Positions 8,446-15,751 of a stretch of DNA of 35,669 nucleotides are shown in pieces (within the stretch, counting starts at the first letter, position 1; each line of letters begins with the position of its first letter). This DNA comes from CAZHZT01 sp964537285. Its GTDB lineage: Bacteria > Bacteroidota > Bacteroidia > Chitinophagales > Saprospiraceae. The notes beneath the pieces were generated by a model. That model did no database searches and was not told the DNA's origin. It saw nothing but the letters and a program-made list of their open reading frames with translations. The stretch lies in contig CAZHZT010000053.1 in assembly GCA_964537285.1 (NCBI GenBank), forward strand, positions 1-35,669, read 5' to 3'. The translations under genes were made by a program, and so were the position numbers.

Positions 8446-8562
8446 AGAGGCTGTCTCATAAACAATTCATGTAGCTTGAGAGGAGTATTTTCAAAAAAGA
8501 ACAACCCTCAAAAAAGAAAATTTCCTACAATTCGCGACGAATATACTTATGAGACAGCCTCT
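8446..8562. repeat. 117-bp inverted-repeat element (MITE-like), AGAGGCTGTCTCATAA ends
   Basis: AGAGGCTGTCTCATAA (8446-8461) is matched exactly by its reverse complement at 8547-8562, with about 85 AT-rich bases between. If the ends are taken as GAGGCTG, TTA flanks both sides and could be a 3-bp target duplication. A related 44-bp version is at 14572-14615. Both lie between convergent genes and may also terminate them. The ends resemble IS-type terminal repeats from general knowledge; no transposase is present. Confidence 0.6.
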
Positions 8563-8569
8563 TACTTTT

Positions 8570-10537
8570 TTAATTGCGAAGAATCCAGACAAAGCCTAAG
8601 CGAAAATAATTATCCAGCCAGGGTTTTCTTGCCACCTGATAATATCTTTCATTCGAAAACAGAGCGGTTGTATTTTCTACTTTAAAGAATAAACGGAAAG
8701 AACTGATCTTTAGGGAAATAAACAGGTCTGTAATAGGATAGAAATCAGCGTCAAAGCCTTCTTGTAAATGAAATTGACCACTCAATGGATGATAGGCAAA
8801 AGGTTCAAATGGGCTGTTAAGTCTTAGATCCATTCCAAAGCGGAAAAGGAGCGCCCGTTTAAACAGTCGACTCTCCAGAAATATACTATGCTTTGTAAAT
8901 ACAGAAGGTAATGGTAGAAGGCTTTCATCCGTTTGTTGTAAGCCCACGAAATTATCCAGCCCCAGGACCCCGAGGCGAAAGCTGTGCTTTATCAGCAATT
9001 GAACCAGGTTGAGCTCAGCAGTGGCCTGTTGAGGCTGCAAAAGGGTATTAAAAAAGATATAATTACTGATGAAATGATAGCGAAGCCCGGCCTCCAGCCC
9101 AAGCTTTGGCACACTTAGCGATCCAAATATTCTGGTGGACAATGTCTTGTCAAAAGAATTGTTCCAAGCCAGTTGCTGGGATACATAAAGGCGCTCCTGC
9201 ATTAGAGTCGGGCTGTAAGCTTCCTGAATAAGTCCGGCACTTAAAGTCCCCAATTTATCAGATTGAAGCGTAAAGCGTCCTTCAATTTTAAAATCGCCCT
9301 GATTGTCCAGCAGCCCGTAATGAGCGGAGCCCTCAAGGCGGCTGAAATCGGTTAACTGCCAATTTAGAGATGCTTCCAGGAACAGGTTTTGCCGCTGTTC
9401 TTCAACAGGTTCCTGATCAATCCAAATCAATCGGTGAGTAAACCCGGCACTCAAGGCTGGTGCACCGACAGCGTTGGAGGACTTAGGCCTTGGAGCATCC
9501 CAACCGATAGCAAGCCTGTTGTTTAGCTCACGCCAGCGAATGTTGTTTCGTACTCCCCGGGGATCGAGAAGCAGCGCCCCATAGAAAAGGGAATCCGTAG
9601 TAGAAAGACCCGCTTCTGGTGTTCCGTTCAGTTCATCATAGAACTTGTACAGGCGAGTGCCGTAATTTATACCATGTTCGACCCTTAAGCCCTTTACCAC
9701 CTCTAAGTCATTCTCAGTAGTATCTTTTTTGGCAAAAAAGGTAAAATACTGAGTGAAAGCCCAATCATTTAGTGCATAACGCGTTTCTGCTTCCTCCAAA
9801 AATACCGGCACCGTTAAGTTTCCCTCAAAATCATCACGCTCAAAAAGGGAATCTGTGGTAATTCCTCCATTGTCTTTTTGCTCGATGGTATTTCGGGTAA
9901 AGGTGATAAAAGCGTTATAAGGCGATTTTCGACTTTTAAAATGGAACCCTGTTGCAAAAGCCGTGTTTCGTGCCCGTTGATTGAGAAATTTATTTTGGCT
10001 GGTAGCCAATTGCAAAAAGCGATCATATTCAATAGAAAAATTGGCATTCCGCCCAAAGTTGCGGCACAAAAGGATGCCTACCCTGGCATCCTCCTGAACG
10101 CCCCCCTGAGAATACGAAAACTCCGAATAAGCATTTTCAAGTTCGAAAAACTTAACCTGATCGGGAGCAATTTGATAGAGGTCATATTGATGCAGGCCTG
10201 CATCAAATCCTTTTCGCTCGATTGGGCGATAGATAATCGGCCAGTGCGCCGTTCCGGTCAGGCCGAGTTGTCCGTATTCATAATCCTGATAGCGCGTAGG
10301 ATCATACTGCTGAAAGTCTTGTAAAGTGGTATCCGTCTTGAAAGTCTTTTCCTTGGGATCCGCGGGGAAATACAAGGCGGGAGGAACCGTATCACGGATC
10401 TCCAGTTCTTCGGGATCAGGAGGGGGGAAGGTATCTGTTTGCAAATCCTGATTCGGGTCAAGTACCTGAGCTTGTAAGGTCAAGCTCAAGAAAAATGATG
10501 CTGCAAGAAGGATTAAACGAAGAAAGGTTTTTATCAT
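8570..10537 (-). CDS. Putative porin (Porin_10-like outer-membrane beta-barrel)
   Basis: A 655-residue exported protein with a clear signal peptide (FLRLILLAASFFLSLTLQAQ) and a proline/aspartate-rich N-terminal segment, then a long series of amphipathic strands typical of a large beta-barrel (for example NFSIEYDRFLQLATSQN, GLRYHFISNYIFFNTL). It ends YFRLGFVWILRN, consistent with a barrel closing strand. General features fit the Bacteroidota putative-porin (Porin_10) group, but family assignment is by overall pattern and not by a sharp motif. It stands alone: convergent with proS, and 203 bases from the next minus-strand gene upstream. Confidence 0.7.
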   Translation of the reverse strand: MIKTFLRLILLAASFFLSLTLQAQVLDPNQDLQTDTFPPPDPEELEIRDTVPPALYFPADPKEKTFKTDTTLQDFQQYDPTRYQDYEYGQLGLTGTAHWPIIYRPIERKGFDAGLHQYDLYQIAPDQVKFFELENAYSEFSYSQGGVQEDARVGILLCRNFGRNANFSIEYDRFLQLATSQNKFLNQRARNTAFATGFHFKSRKSPYNAFITFTRNTIEQKDNGGITTDSLFERDDFEGNLTVPVFLEEAETRYALNDWAFTQYFTFFAKKDTTENDLEVVKGLRVEHGINYGTRLYKFYDELNGTPEAGLSTTDSLFYGALLLDPRGVRNNIRWRELNNRLAIGWDAPRPKSSNAVGAPALSAGFTHRLIWIDQEPVEEQRQNLFLEASLNWQLTDFSRLEGSAHYGLLDNQGDFKIEGRFTLQSDKLGTLSAGLIQEAYSPTLMQERLYVSQQLAWNNSFDKTLSTRIFGSLSVPKLGLEAGLRYHFISNYIFFNTLLQPQQATAELNLVQLLIKHSFRLGVLGLDNFVGLQQTDESLLPLPSVFTKHSIFLESRLFKRALLFRFGMDLRLNSPFEPFAYHPLSGQFHLQEGFDADFYPITDLFISLKISSFRLFFKVENTTALFSNERYYQVARKPWLDNYFRLGFVWILRN

Positions 10538-10740
10538 GATGATAAATCAAACGGTTGCCAAAAGAGATATTCCTGATTATTGATGACAGTAGTGATTAAT
10601 AGTTCTTTGACTAATTTATTCAGGTTCGTTTTCTACAATCCCGTGCTAACTGATACATCTTCCTGTCTTTTCAATGCTTCAGATTCTTTATCATAATGAA
10701 TTTCCTATCCGCTCTTCATCACTACACCTACCAACGATCC

Positions 10741-12207
10741 TTACTTACTCACCACTATCCTGTGTGTTTCATTCAATTGCGCTCCATTGATCTTGAGAAC
10801 GTACAATCCGTTTTCTACGCTGTCGTGCAGTTGAAGATTTAACACTTCCTTACCATTCGGAAGGTTCTGGAATTCAAAATATTGGATGACCTTACCCGAC
10901 AGATCCATCAATTCTACCGTTAGCAATGCCTCCGTCTGTTTCAAAGAAAGCTCCAGTGTAAAGAAGCCGGGGTTAGGGTTCGGAAAAACCTTACTCTCAA
11001 AGCCAATAGGTGCGCCTACTTCTTTAGCTGAAACAACAGCTTCGCCACAGGTGGCCGTTCCCAGAGTGGTAAATTGCACATCACAGCCACTATCCAGATT
11101 ATCAAAAACGAATAGACCATTTTGCATATCAGAAACCAGGATATTGCCTGACTCCAAAAAAGGATAAACACCCCATGCCCCTTCATAAGAACCAATATTG
11201 GGTAAATCTGTGGTACTGTAATAGCTCATCCGTTGTGGGTTCGCAGGATCAGCAAGATCGTAGACCTGAAGGCCATCATAGTAATAGGATACATACAGCT
11301 TATCACAGCGTACGATTAGATTATGTGGAATGCTCAAAGAAGATGTAGAGCTTGCGTTAAAGGTCGTCACTACATCCATGTTAGCCAGATCCGAAATGTC
11401 CACTACTTTGATATCTCTTCCATGGTTTTCATCTGCCAGGTAATAGTACTGTCTATTTGGATGCATCCATCCCGAGTGATTGTAACCCTGTTGCGGATAA
11501 CTTGTCAACGAACCAATTAATTCCGGATTATCAACATCCGAAAAATCCACAGCATAAAGGCCTGAATTGGCGCAATTAAGAAAGGCCGTATCATTTTCCA
11601 CGAAGATATCATGCGCGTAAGGCAGCGGGAAGTTGCCGATTTGGGTGATATCGCCCAGATATTCCGGATTGGCAGGATCTTCCAGGCAATAAACCTGTAG
11701 AGGGATAAATGAACCACCTGTCCCTTTACGCACACCGCAAGCATAGAGTTTTCCTGTTGCTGCATCGATAAATATATTGTGTGATTTCGATAAGGTGGAA
11801 GAAGATTCATAAACTACTTCTACACTATTGGGAATATCACGAATATCGATGACCTGAAATGTACTATTTCCTTCATCACAAACAGCATACAGATAGCCAT
11901 TGTAATCGTGGTAATCTCTATGAATGATATTTCCCCCCTGCGCAGCACCAGCAATAAATAGGTCTTCTAATTCAACTGGATTTTCAGGGTCGGTAACATC
12001 GATAAAATGCGTACCCAGGGTGGTACCAATAATACCAATTTCGCGATCATTAATGGTAAGCCCCCAAACTTCATTATAGGCATTGTCATAAAATGTGGAG
12101 CCAGGGATGGAAGGATCATGCCAAATGCTCAGAAGGTCCGCTTCATTTTGAGCCAAAAGGGAGGTAGCGAGGAAGGTAAAAAATAAAAGGTAAGTATACT
12201 TTTTCAT
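10741..12207 (-). CDS. Choice-of-anchor B / LVIVD-repeat protein with T9SS sorting domain
   Basis: A 488-residue secreted beta-propeller-like protein. After the signal peptide (KKYTYLLFFTFLATSLLAQ), repeated LVIVD-type blades are visible: THFIDVTDPENPVELEDL, FQVIDIRDIPNSVEVV, LYAVDFSDVDNPELIGSL, IKVVDISDLANMDVV and LQVYDLADPANPQRM. The C-terminal 80 residues are a type A T9SS sorting domain (KVFPNPNPGFFTLELS ... GLYVLKINGAQLNETHRIVV), so it is probably exported by the Por system to the cell surface. The biological role of this family is not established. A 64-bp palindrome lies 20 bases upstream of its start. Confidence 0.88.
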   Translation of the reverse strand: MKKYTYLLFFTFLATSLLAQNEADLLSIWHDPSIPGSTFYDNAYNEVWGLTINDREIGIIGTTLGTHFIDVTDPENPVELEDLFIAGAAQGGNIIHRDYHDYNGYLYAVCDEGNSTFQVIDIRDIPNSVEVVYESSSTLSKSHNIFIDAATGKLYACGVRKGTGGSFIPLQVYCLEDPANPEYLGDITQIGNFPLPYAHDIFVENDTAFLNCANSGLYAVDFSDVDNPELIGSLTSYPQQGYNHSGWMHPNRQYYYLADENHGRDIKVVDISDLANMDVVTTFNASSTSSLSIPHNLIVRCDKLYVSYYYDGLQVYDLADPANPQRMSYYSTTDLPNIGSYEGAWGVYPFLESGNILVSDMQNGLFVFDNLDSGCDVQFTTLGTATCGEAVVSAKEVGAPIGFESKVFPNPNPGFFTLELSLKQTEALLTVELMDLSGKVIQYFEFQNLPNGKEVLNLQLHDSVENGLYVLKINGAQLNETHRIVVSK

Positions 12208-12226
12208 AAAAAATATTTTTATTGAC

Positions 12227-12290
12227 AGATGATTTTATGCGTAGTTTGACTTAGCCGTACGGCTAAGTCAAACTACGCATAAAATCATCT
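12227..12290. terminator. 64-bp perfect palindrome after fabI
   Basis: All 32 bases of 12227-12258 pair with 12259-12290 (centre CGTACG) with no loop. It lies 28 bases beyond the fabI stop codon and 20 bases before the start of the next minus-strand gene, so it probably terminates fabI transcription. It has no strong T-run, only ATTTTAT within the arms, so it is less canonical than 121-178. Confidence 0.6.
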
Positions 12291-12317
12291 ATTGCCTGGT
12301 TTTTGAATTAAAATTCT

Positions 12318-13133
12318 TTATTCATTAGTAGGATCTTCGAGTACTGCAGGGTTCATACCTATAGAAGCGAAGCCACCGTCATGATAAAGATTTTGCATGG
12401 TGACTCTTTGTGTAAAATCCGAAAACATCATTACGCAGTAATTTGCACAATCCTCTGCAGGGGCGTTCCCCAGTGGAGACATTTTATCGGCATAGTCAAA
12501 AAACTCTGTAAACCCTTTCACTCCGCTACCAGCAGTAGTTATGGTAGGCGATTGGGAGATTGTATTCACTCTCACCTTGTTACGCATTCCGAAATGATAG
12601 CCAAAGCTCCGGGCAAAAGATTCGAGTAAAGCTTTTGATTCAGCCATTTCGTTATAATCAGGGAAAGTACGCTGAGCAGCAATATAGGTAAGTGCCAGGA
12701 TGGAGCCCCAATCATTCATGGCATCCAATTTCCACAGGGTTTGCATCGTCTTATGGAAAGATATAGCAGAGATATCGAAGGTTTTCTGCATCCAGTCGTA
12801 GTTCAGGTCGGTATACGCTCTGTTTTTACGAACATTCAGGGACATACCTATGGAGTGCAGGACGAAGTCAAGTTTTCCTCCGAGTGCATCCATTGATTCT
12901 CTGAACAACTTTTCGAGATCTTCGAGTTTGGTGGCATCCGCCGGAAAGATAGGAGCATTCAGTTTTTCACCTAGTTCTTGAATTTTACCGAATCGCATGG
13001 CGACTGGCGCATTGGTCAGTGTAATTTGGGCGCCTTCTTCTACGCAGTGCTCCGCTACTTTCCATGCGATGGATTTGTCGTCAAGGGCACCAAATATCAC
13101 CCCTCTTTTTCCGGATAGTAAGTTATTAGCCAT
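12318..13133 (-). CDS. fabI: Enoyl-[acyl-carrier-protein] reductase (NADH), FabI
   Basis: Catalyses the last reductive step of fatty-acid elongation; cytoplasmic, homotetrameric in the family. The start at 13133 (MANNLLSGKRGVIFG) is chosen over an in-frame upstream ATG at 13217, because it matches the FabI N-terminus and lies just downstream of a good Bacteroidota promoter. 271 residues. Visible features are the cofactor loop (GVIFGALDDKSIAWKVAEHC), HSIGMS, the catalytic Tyr-x6-Lys (DYNEMAESKA) and the SPTITTAGSGVKGF substrate-loop region. Intact and probably monocistronic, between two long palindromes. Confidence 0.95.
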   Translation of the reverse strand: MANNLLSGKRGVIFGALDDKSIAWKVAEHCVEEGAQITLTNAPVAMRFGKIQELGEKLNAPIFPADATKLEDLEKLFRESMDALGGKLDFVLHSIGMSLNVRKNRAYTDLNYDWMQKTFDISAISFHKTMQTLWKLDAMNDWGSILALTYIAAQRTFPDYNEMAESKALLESFARSFGYHFGMRNKVRVNTISQSPTITTAGSGVKGFTEFFDYADKMSPLGNAPAEDCANYCVMMFSDFTQRVTMQNLYHDGGFASIGMNPAVLEDPTNE

Positions 13134-13167
13134 AACATAAGATAATTTGGAAAATTGCAATAATACA

Positions 13168-13200
13168 CAAATATAATGAAGAGCGTTTACATAACGCAAT
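13168..13200 (-). promoter_or_regulatory. Bacteroidota-type promoter of fabI
   Basis: On the minus strand TATATTTG (13175-13168) matches the TAnnTTTG -7 box, and ATTG (13200-13197) sits 21 bases upstream in the place of the -33 TTTG. The predicted leader to the ATG at 13133 is about 30 bases. The -33 box lies inside the arm of the upstream terminator palindrome. Confidence 0.5.
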
Positions 13201-13260
13201 AAATAAAAAGACGCCAAGTGGCGAATGCCACTTGGCGTCTTTTTACTTATTGCGTTATGT
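13189..13260. terminator. 72-bp hairpin terminator after the lipoprotein gene
   Basis: A 34-base stem with a single mismatch pairs 13189-13222 with 13227-13260 around a GAAT loop. The core GACGCCAAGTGGC/GCCACTTGGCGTC is followed by TTTTTA on either strand. It starts 11 bases after the stop of the minus-strand lipoprotein gene and suits a strong intrinsic terminator. Confidence 0.75.
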
Positions 13261-13270
13261 GGGAAAGAAA

Positions 13271-13834
13271 TTATTCCTCACCTTCGCCCCCGCCTGAAAC
13301 AGAGCCGATCAATTCCTGGAATTTGCCGAAGCTTCCGGCGATTTCACCTTTCAGGCTATCCAGTTTACCTGTCCATCCATTTAGGTTATCCTTTCCTTTT
13401 GTAACCATATCAGTAAGGCCATTGATTTTAGCCAATACATCGCCTTCAATTTGCCCTGCTTCCAGGCCAGAAGTTAATTCTTCTAGGCCTTTGCCTTTTT
13501 CAGTCCATTCAGCGACAAAGTCCTGAACGTTTTTCATCAATTCATTGAAGGTATTACCGTGACCAGCCATACCTTGCTGAATACTATTTAGTTGTTCTTT
13601 ACCTGCGTCGTCAAGTTGTTCCAGTATAGCACCATCAACATTGGTTACTTGAGCCAATTGTTGCTGGAATTTATTTTTTTCGCCTTTTAGAGTTTCCGCA
13701 AATTGAGTAACGGAACCCGTTGCGCCTTCCCAATCAGAAGCCAATTTATTGATAGCTTCCTGATACTGAGCAATGTTATTACATCCGAATAAAATAACAG
13801 CTGCGGCAAGAAGGATGAATGCTTTTTTCATCAT
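13271..13834 (-). CDS. Small lipoprotein, helical, function unknown
   Basis: A 187-residue protein with a lipoprotein signal peptide: MMKKAFILLAAAVILFGC, where the cysteine at residue 18 follows a typical lipobox. The mature part is almost wholly polar helix-forming sequence with probable coiled coil (about 50-165: EKNKFQQQLAQV, DDAGKEQLNSIQQG, TKGKDNLNGWTGKLDSLKGE) and ends in a glycine/glutamate tail. No enzymatic motif is recognisable. It is monocistronic, with its own promoter-like box and a strong terminator. It probably sits on a membrane facing the periplasm; its partner is unknown. Confidence 0.75.
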   Translation of the reverse strand: MMKKAFILLAAAVILFGCNNIAQYQEAINKLASDWEGATGSVTQFAETLKGEKNKFQQQLAQVTNVDGAILEQLDDAGKEQLNSIQQGMAGHGNTFNELMKNVQDFVAEWTEKGKGLEELTSGLEAGQIEGDVLAKINGLTDMVTKGKDNLNGWTGKLDSLKGEIAGSFGKFQELIGSVSGGGEGEE

Positions 13835-13866
13835 GATTAAGATTTTAAGTTTTTCGTTAATAATTC

Positions 13867-13900
13867 CAAAGATAAAAAGATACCTTGATTATTTTGCAAG
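13867..13900 (-). promoter_or_regulatory. Bacteroidota-type promoter of the lipoprotein gene
   Basis: On the minus strand TATCTTTG (13874-13867) fits the TAnnTTTG -7 box, with a TTG (13899-13897) about 22 bases upstream as a weak -33. It lies 33 bases before the ATG at 13834. Confidence 0.45.
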
Positions 13901-13918
13901 TATCTGGTTTAATTTTTT

Positions 13919-14007
13919 GGTAGTGGGTAGAATCCGTTGATGGATTTATCTAATAAGCTTTACAACTTAAGGTTAACACTTCTCATCAACTGGTTTTACC
14001 CACTACC
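13919..14007 (+). mobile_element. 89-bp MITE, copy A, with 8-bp target duplication
   Basis: The element begins GGTAGTGGGTA and ends TACCCACTACC (11-base terminal inverted repeats). The direct repeat AATTTTTT flanks it on both sides (13911-13918 and 14008-14015). The reverse complement of bases 16272-16360 is the same 89-base sequence with two differences. It has no coding capacity. It occupies most of the 299-base gap between the divergent lipoprotein and DUF2141 genes. An 8-bp duplication is known for families such as IS66, IS1595 and ISL3; the parent transposase cannot be named from this window. Confidence 0.88.
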
Positions 14008-14133
14008 AATTTTTTTACAAAGCCCAGAGTACTTAGCGGCAATAAAAGTTAAAATATGACAAAATTTTGATATTTCACTAATTTAAAACAAACAATTTCG
14101 GCGTTTGATGATTTCTATCAAAAATATTAAATT

Positions 14134-14565
14134 ATGGCATTAATTCTGAAATTGTGTATTTTTCTTTTGCCTGGATTTACTTCTGCCCCTGTATCGGAGG
14201 CATCAATTGATATCAAACTGGACAATTTTTACCCTAAAGAAGGTAAAATTATTCTCGCTGTATTTGATAACCAGGATGGGTTTTTAAAAGAAGCTTATAA
14301 TGGTTACTGCTTTCCGGTTGAAGAAGTGAATGAAGGCAAGCTTAAACTGGGAAAGCTGCCTAAGGGCACCTACTCAATCAGTATTTTTCACGACCAAAAC
14401 AACAATGGAAAGCTTGACAAATCCTTTTTGGGTATCCCTAAGGAACCGTTTGGCTTCTCAAACAATCCTTCTATCAGCTTTGGCCCTCCTACATTTCAAC
14501 AAACTTCCTTTGAGATAAGCGGCGACATAGAGGTGGAAATAAAACTTAGAAAACTGGGTATTTAA
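14134..14565 (+). CDS. DUF2141 domain-containing secreted protein
   Basis: A 143-residue protein with an N-terminal hydrophobic signal segment (LILKLCIFLLPGFTSAP) and a single DUF2141 beta-sandwich domain. The family signature is clear: GKIILAVFDNQDGFLKE, LPKGTYSISIFHDQNNNGKL, then LGIPKEPFGFSNN. It is probably periplasmic or surface-exposed; the function of the family is unknown. It stands alone, transcribed away from the MITE and convergent with the three-domain carbohydrate-binding-like gene, from which a small inverted-repeat element separates it. Intact. Confidence 0.88.
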   Translation: MALILKLCIFLLPGFTSAPVSEASIDIKLDNFYPKEGKIILAVFDNQDGFLKEAYNGYCFPVEEVNEGKLKLGKLPKGTYSISIFHDQNNNGKLDKSFLGIPKEPFGFSNNPSISFGPPTFQQTSFEISGDIEVEIKLRKLGI

Positions 14566-14571
14566 CAGAGT

Positions 14572-14615
14572 GAGGCTGTATCATAAGCCACAAGAATCAC
14601 TTATGAGACAGCCTC
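14572..14615. terminator. Short GAGGCTGT...ACAGCCTC hairpin between convergent genes
   Basis: GAGGCTGTATCATAAG (14572-14587) pairs with CTTATGAGACAGCCTC (14600-14615) with one mismatch and a 12-base loop. It lies between the stops of two convergent genes and could terminate both. Its arms match the terminal repeats of the 117-bp element at 8446-8562, so it may be an internally deleted relative. Confidence 0.6.
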
Positions 14616-14630
14616 AATATATACTACTTT

Positions 14631-15617
14631 TTACCGGACCATCATCACTGAATTCAGGTTACCATCGAGATCGTACTCCGTAATGGGGTTATCAGGATCT
14701 TCGATCCACTTTCCATCAACATAGAACTTGTAGTGATGTTTACCACTATCCAGTTTAAGAGAAACCTGCCATCCATTTGGAGTCCTTTTCATTGGATCAG
14801 CCTTAATATCCCAGTCGTTAAAGGTGCCAGCGATGGTCACACTAGAAGCATCGGTGTAACCATTTAGATAAAAAGCGACTTCCTTCTTAATTCTAAAAAC
14901 AGAGTTCAAGGTACCGTGTTCATTTTCAATACTTTCAGGATTCGCCGGGTCGTGGTGCCATTCACCATCGACAATAAACTTATATTCATAAATTCCTGGC
15001 TCCAGATCGAGGGTTAAAGCCCAGCCATCCTCGACGCGCTTCATTTCGGGATAGCCTTCATTCCAGCCGTTAAAGGTCCCGGAGAGGATAACGCGATCAG
15101 CCTCTGGGAAACCTTCAAGATAGAAGTGTGCATTTCCATCAGCAGCTTCTCTAATCGTGTATAACTTCAGGTTGTAAATATCTTCCCAGAAGAGATAGTC
15201 GTGGATTTTTACGGTATTGGGCAAATATCTCGGAGGTTCAGCCCAGTAAGCCCCATTGACTACATATTTAAACTGCCAGCTAAAGCTGTCTTCAAAGTCA
15301 TCCACTTTTTTGCGAAGCTGATAAGTATAGTGGCCTACTTTTTCCATTTTCCAATCTTTCTGAGACCAGTCATTGAATTCACCAGCTACCGCGACCTGGT
15401 AGATATCCAGGTCTTCAAAATCTATTTTTTCCCTTGTCCCGCTGAGTGTAGCTTCTTTGTACATGCGTACATCGAATTCAAAAACGATTTCATCGCCTTC
15501 AAAAAAGTAGGTTTTAGGGAAAGAAGTATCCCGGGCAATGCTTTCTGCTTTCAACAGCGATGCACTGCCAATTAATGTAATGATGCACGTAAGTGAGAGT
15601 ATGGTTAAGTATTTCAT
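14631..15617 (-). CDS. Secreted protein with three CBM48/AMPK-like E-set domains
   Basis: The start at 15617 gives a clean signal peptide (KYLTILSLTCIITLIGSASL); an upstream in-frame ATG at 15647 would only add basic residues. The 328-residue product has three tandem early-set/glycogen-recognition-like domains, each with the pattern V.(L/I/V)(A/S)G.FN.W ... Y.YKF.VDG.W..DP: AVAGEFNDWSQKDW (about 75-140), VILSGTFNGWNEGYPEMKR (about 185-255) and VTIAGTFNDWDIKADPMKR (about 265-328). No catalytic domain is attached. Alpha-glucan binding is inferred from the fold family and is not demonstrated. Convergent with the DUF2141 gene. Confidence 0.85.
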   Translation of the reverse strand: MKYLTILSLTCIITLIGSASLLKAESIARDTSFPKTYFFEGDEIVFEFDVRMYKEATLSGTREKIDFEDLDIYQVAVAGEFNDWSQKDWKMEKVGHYTYQLRKKVDDFEDSFSWQFKYVVNGAYWAEPPRYLPNTVKIHDYLFWEDIYNLKLYTIREAADGNAHFYLEGFPEADRVILSGTFNGWNEGYPEMKRVEDGWALTLDLEPGIYEYKFIVDGEWHHDPANPESIENEHGTLNSVFRIKKEVAFYLNGYTDASSVTIAGTFNDWDIKADPMKRTPNGWQVSLKLDSGKHHYKFYVDGKWIEDPDNPITEYDLDGNLNSVMMVR

Positions 15618-15633
15618 GCTTAGTTTTTTTCTA

Positions 15634-15749
15634 AGCCTGTCGCGCAAGCCACAGGCTACACTACACCGCCGCTAAGGCGGCTTTTTTCAGGCCTTCAGGC
15701 CTGAATTGCCCATTCATCGTTATCCGTTTACCGTTTACCGTTCCCCGCT
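15634..15749. repeat. Cluster of three small hairpins plus CCGTTTACC tract
   Basis: The gap between two minus-strand genes holds GCCTGT...ACAGGC (15634-15655), CCGCC-gctaa-GGCGG followed by T6 (15666-15687), and TTCAGGCC-ttca-GGCCTGAA (15686-15705). Then comes TCCGTTTACCGTTTACCG (about 15722-15739). On the plus strand the middle hairpin resembles a terminator, but no plus-strand gene ends here. Similar small hairpins cluster at 35402-35668. Confidence 0.5.
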
Positions 15750-15751
15750 TA

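Noticed and set aside
13134..13217. 28-residue N-terminal extension of FabI from the ATG at 13217
   Set aside because: Not part of the FabI family N-terminus, and it would place the likely promoter and terminator palindrome inside the gene.
15666..15687. Plus-strand intrinsic terminator (GC hairpin plus T6)
   Set aside because: No plus-strand gene ends upstream of it; better treated as part of a hairpin repeat cluster.
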